Assembly: GCA_016165875.1 (NCBI GenBank)
Contig: JABBOT010000002.1
Coordinates: forward strand, 22,706,265-22,770,264
Reading direction: 5' to 3'
Origin: Acanthopleura granulata
Lineage: Eukaryota; Mollusca; Polyplacophora; Chitonida; Chitonidae
Length of the DNA: 64,000 nucleotides
In this document: piece after piece, positions 26,581 to 39,426 of the stretch
Layout: each line of letters begins with the position of its first letter
How positions within the stretch are numbered: the stretch's first letter is position 1
The notes under the pieces: model-generated
What the model was told of the DNA's origin: nothing
The model's input: the letters and a program-made list of their open reading frames with translations, nothing else
Database searches by the model: none
Position numbers and translations under genes: made by a program

Positions 26581-27403
26581 CTCTACTAATAATTTAACTA
26601 CTGATCTAAGTTTTAATCTAAGTTTTTCTGAACTAGAGATCCGTCTTTTTTTAATTTGAGTTATATAACACGAACATAGTACATTAAACGCTCTCGTATA
26701 AATCCTATAAATTTGATTTTTGAGGCAATCTTTGATGTTCCCATATTGCCATGCTTTACAATTTGCTTTGTAGCTGGACAAGAGCCTCCAGTTTAAAGAA
26801 ATGAACAATAAATCCTTCGATTTCCTTGGATGCCCATTTATATGGCAACCGATTACGTATTAAATTCAATTCAGCACATTCCAGGTTTGTACATTACAAA
26901 AACATCTTTTAAGCTAGAATATAGTTAGTGAAGACAAGAGACTCATTGTCATGGTATGAGAACGATGCTGGATTCCAAATGTGAAGCGGAATTCTTGTCC
27001 TGGCTCCAAACACCTCTCGTATTTAAGGAATGATACTTTGCCGTTTTTACCACAAAAAACCACAGCCTCATTCAACACAAATGCAGAACTCGCACACCAT
27101 GCATCAAGAAGAAACCTTGAAAAACGAAGGGATGGTTTCGACATAAGCGATAAAGTGTTTTGTGAGACCTCAGGCGAGCACTGCATTACACACTGAGCCG
27201 CTCACGACCTCAGGATGTCATAAACAGATGTTACTGCAAAGTGGTGGAAACCCGAAACAAAAAGTTGTCCGTGAAAAGTCTGCCCTATGTCTTACATCGC
27301 TTAATGCAGAATTATTGACAATATCCAGGTTATATCAGTGGTGTCTGTTGATGACCAGTGGGTATTTGAGTTGGCCTCATTAATCCTTTTGTTAAGAATA
27401 ACA

Positions 27404-27452
27404 AAATGAATAAAAAATAAATGAATAAATAAATGAATAAATATAAATAAAT
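27404..27452. repeat. AATA/AATG microsatellite
   Basis: Repeated ATAA tetramers with scattered ATGA variants. It resembles a SINE tail, but no SINE body precedes it. Confidence 0.8.
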
Positions 27453-29007
27453 TAACTATATAGAAAATGCATTTCACTCGGGTGGTGTTACTATTTCTAT
27501 TTTAATTAAGCGTTGATTCAAGTGGGGAATTTTTATTTCAGCAATTAATGAGGAATATTCCGTATTAAATAGCTGTAGAATTTGTTATATATATTGAATA
27601 CAAAACGTGAAATATGTATTTTTATTAACATACGGTGTTCGTATGAATATCAGCGGTAAAATGTGTATACTGTAGTATATACAACTTCTTTTCCATCCAT
27701 AAACACGACGTCTGTTCTCTCTCATCAGTGCCTAAGCAAGCGTCCTCTCTAGTAAGATCCTCTACAATGTATACTGAAACTACAACATCGAGAGTAAGTC
27801 CAGGACAAGGAGAACGGTGTGATGGTTGGTAAATGAATCGGATGTAACCGATGAAATCTGACCCCTTATCAGTTTGTCTTAGTTATGGTTTCACTCTGAC
27901 TGTGTGTATAAATCCTCCAGCACCAGGGCTTGAAGAGAATTAGATATAAGAATGCAGTGATGCATTTACATGCGATCTATTTGATGTCAAACAAGGGAAG
28001 TCTTTAACACTGCCGACAGAGTGTCTGAATCATCTCTGACCCGTCTCTGGCTCCAAACCTGGCCTATTTGGCCTCCCCGGTTACCACACTTTAATGGTTC
28101 TCCATTAATTAACAACAACCCCCAGATAGCTGTGTTTGTGATTGAAGTGCGGAAATAAAATATCACTCAATCTTACAAACAGCACAGATCAATCAAAGAT
28201 GTTTGTCCCAGCGTTTGGCGCAGTTAGACAGGCAGGTCGTATTATTCGGCTGAAACTTGGACAATGTTTGGTCCAGTGGGTCACAGATCTCTGTGACGTT
28301 AACAGATGATGATGTATGTAGGCGCTGGAGTATGCATTTATCATAGAGGGCATATTTGAGAGATATTCCCACTGCTGACTGGATGAAACATATGTGTTCA
28401 CTTTATACAACATGCTTAACTGAACTGCGTAAGTTTCCCAGTTTGCTCTCTTCGGATAACTTTCATTACTTCGCAATAGCTAGTTAGCCACTGGAGTGAG
28501 ATTAGCTTTATTAAGCCGCACAAAACCCGCTGCCTAGTTTGAATGATTCTTTGGTATCTCCAGAAGCTCGCGTTCACTCTCAACGTTCCCAAACACATAC
28601 TTTGCTCCTTAGCTAAAAGGAATGAATAGCCCGACAGGTTGAACGTATCGGCATAAAAACTGGCTGCGTTGCACCTGATAGAGAAATAAGAATTTCGGAG
28701 CGTTGACATTTGCATAATTATAGTCCATTGCCAAGATCCTTACAAGTAGAGCTCTGATCTGAAATAAAATCGATCATTTTAAAGAAATGGATAGTTAAGT
28801 TATCAACGTCAGTAATATTGCCCAAGGTGGTTAACAGTTATACCTTATTCTTAATCATTCTGGATAAATGCAAAATTCATTATTCAACACCAGCAAGGAT
28901 AAGGGACAAGAAATTCACAATGAAAGGAATCGTTATCACACAACAAAGAATACTAAATCGTAGACATGGCTTGTTCTACTGCGAGATAGAAATCGTCAAA
29001 ATTTGAT

Positions 29008-29042
29008 AAACAAGACAAATGTCATTTGTCACAGTCTTGTTT
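29008..29042. repeat. Nested inverted repeat (hairpin)
   Basis: Outer arms AAACAAGAC and GTCTTGTTT (9 of 9 complementary) enclose an inner ACAAATG-T-CATTTGT. Could form an imperfect hairpin of about 35 bases with a bulge. Function unknown. Confidence 0.6.
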
Positions 29043-29296
29043 CATTCCCTCCACGATTAAATTGAAACAAGATATACTTATGAAACATTACAAAACGGAG
29101 CACCAGACATCCTTGACTGGATAGTCCAAGGCCGAAGTTGACATTTGTCTTAATTACATCTTAATTAAAATATAATTATGGAAACATACGTAGTATTACA
29201 TATATATAATTCTAGAAAAGGTCATTTTAGTCACAAGGCCACACCAGTCCAAATAGCAGAATAAACCGATGATTGATTGCTCTGTAATGCCATATT

Positions 29297-29440
29297 CAAC
29301 GACGCGATGCTGGTGATTTCATGAGTGAAGGAAACCGGAATGCCCGGGGTAAACCACCAACCTTTGGCACATTCCTTGTACTCCATATCAGTGAACTTCA
29401 AAAAACATAAAGCTCGTCGACCACTTATTTCAAGGTTTCA
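29297..29440 (-). mobile_element. SINE type B fragment
   Basis: Plus-strand GGAAACCGGAATGCCCGGGG and TAAACCACCAACCTTTGGCA are the inverse of the type B middle. Next to it GTCGACCACTTATTTCA matches the segment also present at 48090-48105. Tail region diverged. Confidence 0.6.
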
Positions 29441-29660
29441 CAAACTGTGCCAGCAGCTGTGAGTCTACAAATGCCTTGTTCAAGACCGGTGCTGAGTCCG
29501 CAACTGGTCTGTCAAGTGGTCATGAATTACACACCTTATTCGCTGAACCACATCCCGCTCCTTAACAGACTAGAGTTGTTTACAACACACATAGTTTGTT
29601 ATGCTGCTATTATGCACGTGGCCACAAATATATACAAACTGCCCATGAGTCTCTCGCCTT

Positions 29661-29808
29661 TGAGCTCATGCTGGCTATTTCTTCGGCCTTCAGTTGGAAG
29701 GTCTGCTTGCCACATGCGAATGGTCGTGGTTGCTCTGCCCGGTCTCCTCCCCCATAATGTACCAGTGATATATTCTTTAGCGAAAATCTCCTGATCAAAT
29801 AAATAAAT
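29661..29808 (+). mobile_element. Diverged SINE type A
   Basis: GAGCTCATGCTGGCTATTTC, GGAAGGTCTGCTTGCCACAT and GGTCGTGG match the type A body; a shortened 3' module ends GATCAAATAAATAAATCAAA. Head absent, with internal deletions around the GTGAAATATTC segment. Confidence 0.75.
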
Positions 29809-32800
29809 CAAAGAAATCTAACATAAGATTTGATATCTGGAATACACATTAGCAGCATTTAATCCAAGCTTATATTTTTCAGAAGACCTGGTACGATCAT
29901 GCAGTGGAATAACGACGGCTTGTTTGTATTTTGCTTAATGTGCGCTTAATTCGACGAGTAAATTCCATGCGTCTGTTGTTTCCAATTTTTGGATCCTATT
30001 ACCGACCTTCTGACAGTCGAAGACAAATTCCAAGTAGAGGATAACCTATTATGGAACGAAATCGTGACGTTCATTATAGGTCATCAATAGCAACCATATT
30101 GATGTCAATTTAATGTTCCATTCTTGAGTTTTACCTTTTGGAAGTTATCCTCGCAATCTGAATGGTTTCTGTTGACTTGATTTCATAGCCGCGCACGTTC
30201 ATTAGGCCTGTTGTACAGCGGTGCTCCTTCCAGCAGATTGCCATCTGGGATGGGTCGATGCTCATCAACGGATAAGAGGCTAACAGGGAGCCGTGGACTC
30301 TCAGCTACTGCTGTCCAGGATTGGGAGGCTCGTCGCCCTGTGTAAACACACCGCTGATTACAAGTCAAGGGTTTGCCCGATAACTGACCGCCACCGAATT
30401 CCTCTCTTCCTCTATGTTATCATGCGACTAATTCATAGCTCACACCAAACCTCTGGGAACACGATGAAGCAATGAGAAGACGCACTCGTGTGAATAGAGC
30501 CACGCCATTTGTCTGTCCATCTTGTATTAGACTTATCTTTCCAACGTTATTATTGTATAAAAAGTGTTGACAAAAAAAAAAACAGTGCACAAATGAACAA
30601 CAGATGAACAAATCCAAATCAGCCCTTTTCGAATCCTATAAGCACACATTAAATCTGTTCATTTCAGAGAGGCTGGGCAATCTGTCTTTTATTTCAGATG
30701 TACAAATCTATTACGTCTGGCTCATAAACGCTGTACGACAAACTTGCAGTTTTAAGTGAGAATATAAAGACTGCTCACTACATAGCAGTGTAAACTCTCC
30801 TTTTAACATGCAGATTTGTCTAGCGATCAGAACATTTAGCTAAAAACCAGATTACCAGTCTCCGATGGATTTGTTTCCAAGAATTCTTCCGGATGTCAAG
30901 ATAGACGTACAGCTAATTGGTCTGGGCCTATGGCCACCATCGTGTTTTCCCGGCTTGTTTTGATCAAAGGACCGTGTCGGTATTACTCGTGCGGGACCTA
31001 TCTCGAGGCGAATTAATTGAAACCTTGTACATGATGAACACAGTTAACCGTGAAGACGTCTAACGCCAAAATAAACTCATTGACCTCTTCATTGATTTGC
31101 TAAACCAAACAAAGGGCTATTATTTTCGTCCGGTTAGCCGAGATTCTGGTTTGCATCTTACATGAAGTTGACGTAAAATCGAAAGAAAACACACTATTTT
31201 TATGAAGTTAATGTAAGTACACGTGTCTTCAATAAATCCAATGCTTGTACAGTTGATGGCAATGTGGTATATTTATATGAATCCTTGGGTGAAGGGATTG
31301 GACTGTTTATCAATGCTCGACTCCCAACCGCTGACACACTATAGGCGCGGGTTCAATTGCAGGCTTCGGCTGTGAATCTCTAGATTTCACCGACCCTAGT
31401 TGGGAAATATTTCTATTTTTGTCGTACATGGTTAACGTGATGCTGTATAGCTGATTATTCGCCGATTCATGTATGACAGAGTGCTTTTATTCGTTATTTT
31501 TACGCTGTGAGTATATTTCGTTGAATCGACGGTCCTTTTAGTGGATCATCCTGTATCACAGAATTCCCTATCCAGTGTGACGTAGATAGGAAACAATTTT
31601 GAGCAATTCATTCTCATGAAAAGAAAACTATGTTCTGAATTTACCCTTCTTCTTCCACAGTTAGAACCGACAGAAAAAAAGGAAACTCATTTCTCAAATT
31701 GAGTTCTATGGAGGAAAGTTATTTGAATAAAAAATACCCATGTAGAGTGACACGTATTATTAACCTTGGCAAATTGAAAAGGTATCCTTGAACATTTTGA
31801 CTTCCGTATTAAAGGATACAGACCTCATACGAGTAACGGATAAGTTGGCATGTAGCTATTAGGACAGGGAAACTTATAAAGGACACATCTGACTTTTGAA
31901 TCAACAAACTGCAGTATTAAAATTATACAAATTACGCCACTGTCCGGACCTTGTAATCATAAAAAATATACGCAGATGAACGTTATATGATAACCACCTT
32001 TCAATGGAGCACTGGAGTTAATATGTTGAAATTGTGGGTGTTTTACTTGCGGTAAAACCAAAAATAGTCACAGTTAACCAGGTGTCGATTGTGTTCTCTG
32101 TGCAAAACATTTTTTTGCTGATGCTTCTTAGTCAAAATAACTCCCATTTAATTTTCATCCCTTGAGAAAGAGACTTTGGCACAATGTACATCATTCCACA
32201 GAAGCCGGCGCGCTATGGCTGCCGGAAATGCAGAGCCAGATCTGCGTGGATGGAGTCGTTTAATTTCCGATTTACGTGTCCTGTGAGCGTCCAGACACGT
32301 ACTTTAGTTCAATCATCTCGTTGAAAGGAATGCATCTCATCTGATAATGCTGAATCCTTCGGATATGTCTTGCTAAAAATTCACTCTGAATACATATTCG
32401 CAAAACTCATCCTCCTGCGTTGTTTTACACAACTCGTGCGACGAACTTCAGACTTCATCGTACAAAACGAAACTCCTGGACAATCTCAAAATTCATCAAG
32501 CCTACATTATAGTTATTTTAGGGTCTTTGGAAACATTTCCATCTGGGATTTTTCCTGGGGTATTTATGAGCTTCATGTTTTTCTTACCCCAAAATACTTT
32601 ACATTATGTGTCCTACTTTGCTTGAATTTAAAGAAATTTCAAGTAAGGTGTAACAAAACATGTTAATAACTAATGCGGTAAATCACGTCATACATACATT
32701 TTGGGGACCTTAGGTACATGTAGGTATTTAATGTCACATTGCTTTTTCAAGAGCAGAACGAAGAGTTGTTTTCAGACCTGAACATAAAAGAGAGGGTAAA

Positions 32801-35511
32801 AGTTGCGAAAAACCACTGGCCACATACATTATGAGCATAGTCCATAAAACACACCTTCCATTCCAAACAATTGCCGTTTAATTTAGTCAAGAGAAGAGCA
32901 TAAAAGATATTCAAGCATATCATATATTATTTCATTTCACTGGGTCTGATAAATATCGTATCTTACCCTAATCTTCCTACTCACCCAAATCCTGCTATCT
33001 TGTAGAGAAAGTTACGTGACGTTATTGATGAGATACAATATCAACATAAAAATAAGTAATTTCAAGTACAGTTTTCAATAATTTTATTCTGATGTTTATA
33101 ATTTCATTTTTCATGACAGGTGGCGTATGTGCGTGTTCCCACTTGATAAAGCGAACGTCCTCTTGCGGTTCATCCACTGCTGTCTAAAGAATGATCCGTC
33201 GGTTAGCTGCTGTTCCTCATTTTACTACTGCAATGCCCGTTGAAAATTTTTTATGAGAGGATGTTTCACTGTCAGTATAAACCGCTTCTAAAAATATGAA
33301 GAGTGTAAGTCTTTGTGAGAAAACTATTGTGAAAAATAAATTTTTATGTAAAAACTTTATTGTTACTAAGCCCCTATGCAAATTTAAGCAATGTAGATTT
33401 TGTGTACGAACTCAGCGGGGCGAAGGCAGTGCACGTTGAAAGGAGGGATCGTGACGTCGATACTGAACACTGCATTTCCTGTAGTTCTCAGTGATAGGCC
33501 CGGCAAGTGTGGAGTCGACCAGATGCAGCGAGTATGTCGAGGAAATCTAGATTCCTTGAAGTTCCTTTATAGTCGAATGATTACTGAAATTCTAACTTTC
33601 TCATGGTGAAATATGGTTAAAATGAGAGTGATTTAAACTGATCATCCAATTTTTATCTGAAGCAGACGTATGATGTGAACATAGTGTGTTTCATTCTGGG
33701 CACCCTGTACATATGCCTATATACGTATATTGAAAACATTTGAAACCTCCAGTCCATTATTATATCATATCTTTGCGTATTATTTTACGCGGTTTTTTGT
33801 TCGATTTATCATTTATGTGATGGCCATATTCCCTGTGTCTTCCCTTCAATATTATGTTAAGAAAATATCATCTTGTCTGATGAGTCCCAGTTTTACCAGA
33901 ACTTATCTGCTTGTCATATTCGTTCCGGAACTGGCAGTTTACTGGCCTGGGTCTTCACTTCATTGCCCTACCCTGGGCTCAACTCAGAGCCAGGTGACGT
34001 TGTACGGTTTCTTCAGTTAGATATATTATTCGATTCTCAGTCGACGGGACTTTCAAGGTAATACGGCCAGTTAGCTCTCATTACAAGGTCTCATGTGAAT
34101 TTCAAGTAATACATATGAGAAAACTGTCCATCTCCTTGAGTTAATTGTCAAGTTTTTCGACTAGCGTCAGTTCTGACTGTTTGACTCTACGTCCGTTCTT
34201 GGTCTTTATTGCGATTCCTATGGTGTAACGTAACTCATTACTTGTTTTATGAACAGGGAAATCAAATGACCTTCTCCGATGGTTCTTCCTAGACTATCGT
34301 AATTCAACCAAGACTTCAACATTCCACAGACACCTGGATATGACTTTATGATCACTCGTCTAGTAAACCACTGCAGTAAAACATAGTCGTTGTGGCGTGT
34401 TACTCGCATTGTTGCAGAACGCCAAAGAGATGATAGTGGGCGCTATCTGTAGTATATTTGTCTATCTCCATAACACTTATTGACTGTGCCGAGACAATTT
34501 CAATTCAGCGACAAGCTACAGTGTACAGACGATTACGCACTAAGTGGCTCACAGCGAACCGGATAGCTCCACGGCCATAGGCACTCTGAGATTACTTTCA
34601 TATAACTAATGAAACGCCCCAGGATCATGAGCTGAAGGCGATGTATTAGCAGCGCATGTACATGGTCGAGCTCGGTCGAACAAATGCTGCACTGATAAAC
34701 ATGTTAGGACGATCCAAATGAGCAATAGAACTAAGGCTTCTGTAAAATTAACCACATCGTCTGGCGCATTGGGATAGGGTCCGGACAGTGCATAAAGAAA
34801 CTGATGGTTTATTCAAGAGAATGAGCTTTTATATCCTCTCCTACGTGATTGTATAATTTGTATAATTCAGGAAGCTTGTGCTAATTTCGATGTGGTTATC
34901 TTGATTTTCAGTATTAGTACACACGTTTTCCAATCTGCCGCTGATATATACGTCCACTGACAGATACAACGAGTTCTTGCCATGCATTTCTGCACTGATT
35001 AGCACCATAAAGAAAATTTATTAAAGATATTTCATGCATGAAGCACATTTGTGAAAAAATGACCTTGTGAATCGGTGTTAGTGGCAGATTAGATAATTGG
35101 AGTATACTGTCAAAGTTATGCTGTTGCGGCTGGCTGAGTTCTTAGTGCATAGCTTGTTAAATCTCTGACACTGTTTGATCTATACTTAAATACAGTTTTC
35201 AAGGCTTGGTATATTAAAAAGCTATGTTATTTGCAAGGTGGCGGTGTAATTGGTTAAATCATACGGAGGAGTAACACTTAGCCTGTACGATTTTAACGTT
35301 TGCTATGATTTACCATATTTATTTTGTGTCTGAATTTTAAAGTGATTTTTAAAGAGCTTGTATTTTGTGATCACTGGAAAAGGTTGCTATTAGTAATACT
35401 TTGTCATTTTGAAACTTGTGACGGCTCTGTACTGTCAGTTCTGTCTTAAGTGTAAAATTGTAGATCACAGTGGGGTTAGATTGATCATTAACTCATTTAA
35501 TGGTTGATTTG
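29809..35511. other. No gene seen
   Basis: About 5.7 kb with no convincing coding region, RNA gene or repeat. A box B-like GCGGGTTCAATTGC near 31338 may be a decayed tRNA-derived repeat but lacks support. Confidence 0.5.
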
Positions 35512-35640
35512 TTGGCGTTTAACGACGTCCTCAGATATATTTCACTTATATCAGTTTTCACGAGTGGTGAGTCGCCTTTCCTGCATTAAACTACCGACCT
35601 TAATTGAGCAAGTGACTGACAAACTTTCCCTCATGTAACC
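35512..35640 (-). mobile_element. Diverged SINE type B copy
   Basis: Plus strand starts TTGGCGTTTAACGACGTCCT (inverse of the 3' end), then ATATTTCACTTATATCAG, then the inverted type B middle around GAGCAAGTGACTGACAAACT. Head missing and no A-rich tail preserved. Confidence 0.55.
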
Positions 35641-36404
35641 CGCATATTTCACCAAGACAGTGAGTTCGTATAATCATGAAAGTCGTGGTCTTTTCTCGTC
35701 GCTAAGGGGTCATATAAGCCCTGCCGGCTGTTTGTTGCCAACGGAAGGCTACCAGAACAGCCAAATAGTGATGAAATGCTCTCGCTGGTCTGTGATGGAT
35801 TGTGTTGTTCTGTATATTCTGCAAGGATGGGGCATATAAATCCCTGGCACGGTGATTTCAAACATGGAACTGCCGAAGACTTTACTCACCCCAAAGCCAA
35901 AACAGGTCATGAAAAAGAGATGTATAATTTCATAGATTGTGTAATTTTAAAATGTCAGAAACTTACGGAGAGGTTCTGCAATTTCTCGTCATCTAAACCG
36001 TTTAATGGGATAACTATAGATGGTGACATGTAAAATGTGCTCAAATCTGAAGGCTTCAAATTACATGTAACTTTAGGTTACATTCAACTGCCAGGAGGGA
36101 GTAGAATTTAGCCGAGTAAATGAAATTTATCCAGACTGGTGCCAGTGTTGTTGATAATCTTGTTTTAAACAATGTGGTTATTCTATGCGGCGGTTGCAAT
36201 AACCATATCCCTTCAAGCTTTCAACAAGGTCATGACGTCGCAATCGGTCTGAATTTACCTTTGGCCATTTGTCTGGTTGGCTGCCTAATAGTCTACTAAA
36301 TATATCCTGGCTCACCAATTTGCGTCTTACTGAATAATTGACATTACTAATTTAAAGAAAGATTGTTGGGTAAATACTCACACTAAATGAATGAATCGTA
36401 GAGT

Positions 36405-36790
36405 AACGGACTGAATCATTCAGTGGTAGGCCAATAGGCAGAATGATTGAGTGGTAGACCATGAGGCTGAATGACTGAGAGGTAGACCATGAAGCTGAAA
36501 GATTGAGTGGTAGAGCAAGAGGTTGAATGATTGAGTTTTAGACCATGAGGCTGAATGATTGAGTGGTAGACCAAGAGGCTGAATGATTTAGTGGTAGACC
36601 ATGAGGCTGAATGATTGAGTGGTAGACCAAGAGGCTGAATGATTGAGTAGTAGACCAAGAGGCTGAATGATTGAGTAGTAGACCATGCGGCTAAATGATT
36701 GAGTGGTAGGACAAGAGACTGAATGATTGAGTGGTAGACCATAAACTGAGTGATGGAGTAGTAGGCAAACAGATTGAATCATTGATTGAG
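36405..36790. repeat. 28-bp minisatellite, about 13 units
   Basis: Unit TGAATGATTGAGTGGTAGAC followed by CATGAGGC; the GTGGTAGACC word recurs every 28 bases (for example 36563 and 36591). Units differ at CATGAGG/CAAGAGG and at a few edge positions. The overlapping antisense frames are repeat artefacts. Confidence 0.9.
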
Positions 36791-38537
36791 TGGTATAATT
36801 ACAGGCTATCTTGCTCATATAATGCCACGCATATCTGGTTGACGCCTATCAAAACACAGCGAAATGAATTAAAATACAACCTGTTTACGGCCTCATGTAC
36901 GACCCTTAAACTTTAATCATTGCCGAGTTATGAACAAGGCTTTGGTGTCAGAACAACAAACTGCTATGATGATGGATACAGCGATTCACTCACAGACATG
37001 AGATGGGACTTAATGGAAACTTCTGATATTCTCCAAGATAAGCTAGAAGTGAAAAAAGAGGCGTGATCTCTGGTTGACATCTTTCACCATGTACCCTATT
37101 AGCCCCGGAGTGAATGGCCAGAGGGAAGGGTCGGGTTGCATTAACGTGCCCAGGCCATTACAGCTTTGGATGGAGTGGAATGTTACCGTCACCGTCATGG
37201 ATATTGGAGTAACGTGTAAAACATCTCAATTCCACCCTAAGAAACATTGTCGGTGATTATATGCTTGCCATTCACCTATCTGACATCCTGCCAGGAAACC
37301 CTGTCACCCAAGGCAAAATAAAGTCTCAAAACTGCAGAGAAAATGCACGAGCAAAAACTACGCCAATCATTAACAAATTGCTAAAGGGGTAAACTAATTG
37401 AAGGAAATGGCAAGGGATGCAAAACTGACTTCAGCAAGGACTAGATATAGGCTTTTAATCGCAACATTCTAATCAAATTTTGTGTAGATTGTTATCTTAA
37501 GAGATAGAATTTAATCTAAGAAATATGTTTTCATCGGATTTCTCTTTTGAACGAATTGCTGTCACAAAAAAGGGAAACATGTGCTATGTCTTTTTTTGCA
37601 TTGAAATTATTACGGGAATTCTCTGGAAAGATGTTTTCTTTTTCTAATATGATTTCTTTAGACGGAATAATAAAATCTTCAAAAGTCACATTCTTGATGA
37701 CTTCTTAAAATTGAAAGGTGTAGTTTACAGACGAGGGTTTTTAAATTAAAAGGAAGGTCGTCTTTATAAGATCCTAATGATGGAATAAACACAGGTTGGC
37801 CATATTTTTATCGTTAATCTCATTTGCGTCTTTTTTTTTTAACATTTGTCATGTTTATAAGATTAAACTTTTATTTTTCTTTACTTTATAACAGTTTACT
37901 TAAGAATTCAACTCCGGTAAAAGCTATCGTGTGTAGGTAGAACTTTAAAAGCAACATGATATTACTATCACGACCCTGAATCCATCTGTAAAATGTGGCT
38001 TGAATTCCTTCGGCAACAAGATACCAATAACTGGACTTGCGACCTGGTTTGAGAATATGCCACAGGTGGGAAAACGTTTGCTGTTTGTATACATGCAAAT
38101 CGGTAGTTTTCATGCTAAAGAGACCGATTGGCTTGTGGGTGTCCTTTGCAGCAAACGCTTAATGTGTCCTATATTCATTGGTGGGGGAAGCGTCAATAGA
38201 TGACTCGGCAGGAAGCCTCTAGCCCTAAACCAATGCACGCTCTCTAGATCGCTTACATTCCGCTGTAAAAGAGAACAGTGACAGAGCGAAGTGGAGCCTC
38301 GACTGTGTTACTCTTCGATCGACACTACTCTGAGGCGGAGAACATCGAAGCTTCTTCCCGTCCACTGCCTAGTTTCTGTTTCACAAAACACTCCTCGGTC
38401 GACTGAATTCCCTTTTGAATTTTCGGCCCGACGACTGAGACACACACGAGAAGAAAATAGGGGTTGTTGTGGAGATAATTTCATTGGCAAGGCGACAGGA
38501 CTTGGGCCACCTGATTGGTCTGGGGGAAGACAGCGTG
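36791..38537. other. Upstream flank of receptor gene
   Basis: The presumed promoter and/or leader of the receptor lies here or further upstream. No TATA box, CpG-rich block or clear initiator can be identified by eye; the last 350 bases are less AT-rich than the rest. Short frames near 38291-38572 have no family resemblance. Confidence 0.4.
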
Positions 38538-38561
38538 ATGTGGTTAAGTCGTCGACACTAG
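38538..38561 (+). promoter_or_regulatory. Short upstream ORF in receptor leader
   Basis: An ATG at 38538 opens a 7-codon frame ending in TAG at 38559-38561, about 43 bases before the receptor ATG at 38605. If the leader is continuous here, it could dampen or gate translation of the receptor. Whether this stretch is in the mature leader cannot be seen from sequence, and no clear TATA box or initiator was found upstream. Confidence 0.3.
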
Positions 38562-38604
38562 GACAAAACTAGTGGTGTTCTGGAGTGAAGACTGGACATA
38601 CGGG

Positions 38605-39426
38605 ATGTACGGCACCGGCGTCAGCGCATCTTTGGGAAACTCTGGGGGGAACGGTTCTGCAAGAGATGGCTGGAGTGACCAAACGACAAACGAATCCCTG
38701 GGGAACACTTCCTATACCAACGCCACATTCTCTGGGGACGATATGTACGATGTACCCCCAGGGATTGTCGCTTTACTGGCGTTCCTCTACGGTTCCATTT
38801 CTCTGCTGGCAATTGTCGGGAACGGCTTGGTCATTCTTGTTATTGTACGGAACAAAAAGATGCAAAGCGTTACCAATCTTTACATCGCTAACCTGGCATT
38901 TGCTGACGTTATGATAGGCGCTCTTTCCATACCTTTTCAATTCCAAGCAGCTCTCCTTCAAAAGTGGGTGCTACCAAACTTTCTGTGTTCTCTCGTTCCA
39001 TTCGTTCAAACTCTCTCTGTCAACGTCAGTGTTTTCACTTTGACTATGATATCCATTGACCGCTATTTCGCAGTGATTCACCCATTAAAGCCCCGACTGT
39101 CTCGACTGTCGGCCAAAATCATCACCTGCGTTATCTGGGTGGTCGCTCTGGGATCCAGTCTCCCGGTTTGCTTGTTTCAGAAAGTTGGGTTGATACTCTC
39201 CCAGGACACCGGACAATGGATAGAGTTTTGTGAGCCTTACTGGCCCAGTGATTTACCCAATTTCAGTGTCATTTATCACATTTACCTGTTTTCAGTGCAA
39301 TATGTCTTACCACTGGCCATAATCACTTTCGCCTATGCTCGTATCGGCTGTAGGATATGGGGAAACAAGACGCCAGGCAGCGCTGTTGATAAGAGGGATA
39401 AAATGATCAACAGAAACAAACGAAAG
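38605..39426 (+). CDS. Lkr: Leucokinin/lymnokinin-type receptor, exon 1 (N-terminus to intracellular loop 3)
   Basis: First coding exon of a rhodopsin-class neuropeptide GPCR, a plasma-membrane receptor expected to bind amidated kinin peptides and signal through Gq and calcium (family knowledge). It encodes 274 residues. The N-terminus is Gly/Ser/Asn-rich with no signal peptide and has sequons at N16, N29, N34 and N39. TM1 is about 53-80 with the GN pair at 72-73, TM2 about 88-114 with D101 in LAFAD, TM3 starts near C128 and ends in DRY 152-154, TM4 has W178, extracellular loop 2 has C209 to pair with C128, and TM5 has P236. Diagnostic kinin-receptor stretches are IPFQFQAALLQ (109-119), SVNVSVFTLT (138-147) and WGNKTPGSA (252-260). 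The start is the first in-frame ATG (G at -3). The frame is open upstream to a stop at 38545, but only non-ATG codons occur there, so an upstream exon cannot be excluded. The exon ends CGAAAG|GTGAGT, phase 0. The alternative family would be another tachykinin/NPY-like receptor, less likely given these motifs. Confidence 0.9.

Larger units (their letters stand above)
26581..29296. other. No gene seen
   Basis: Holds the AATA microsatellite and the hairpin at 29008. Overlapping 90-codon frames at 26914-27196 run on both strands and have no recognisable content. Confidence 0.5.

Noticed and set aside
31320..31372. tRNA gene or SINE head
   Set aside because: A box B-like GCGGGTTCAATTGC is present, but there is no matching box A, no cloverleaf and no SINE body.
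36416..36818. Antisense frames with LNHSASWSTTQSF repeats
   Set aside because: Translations of the 28-bp minisatellite with shifting frame.
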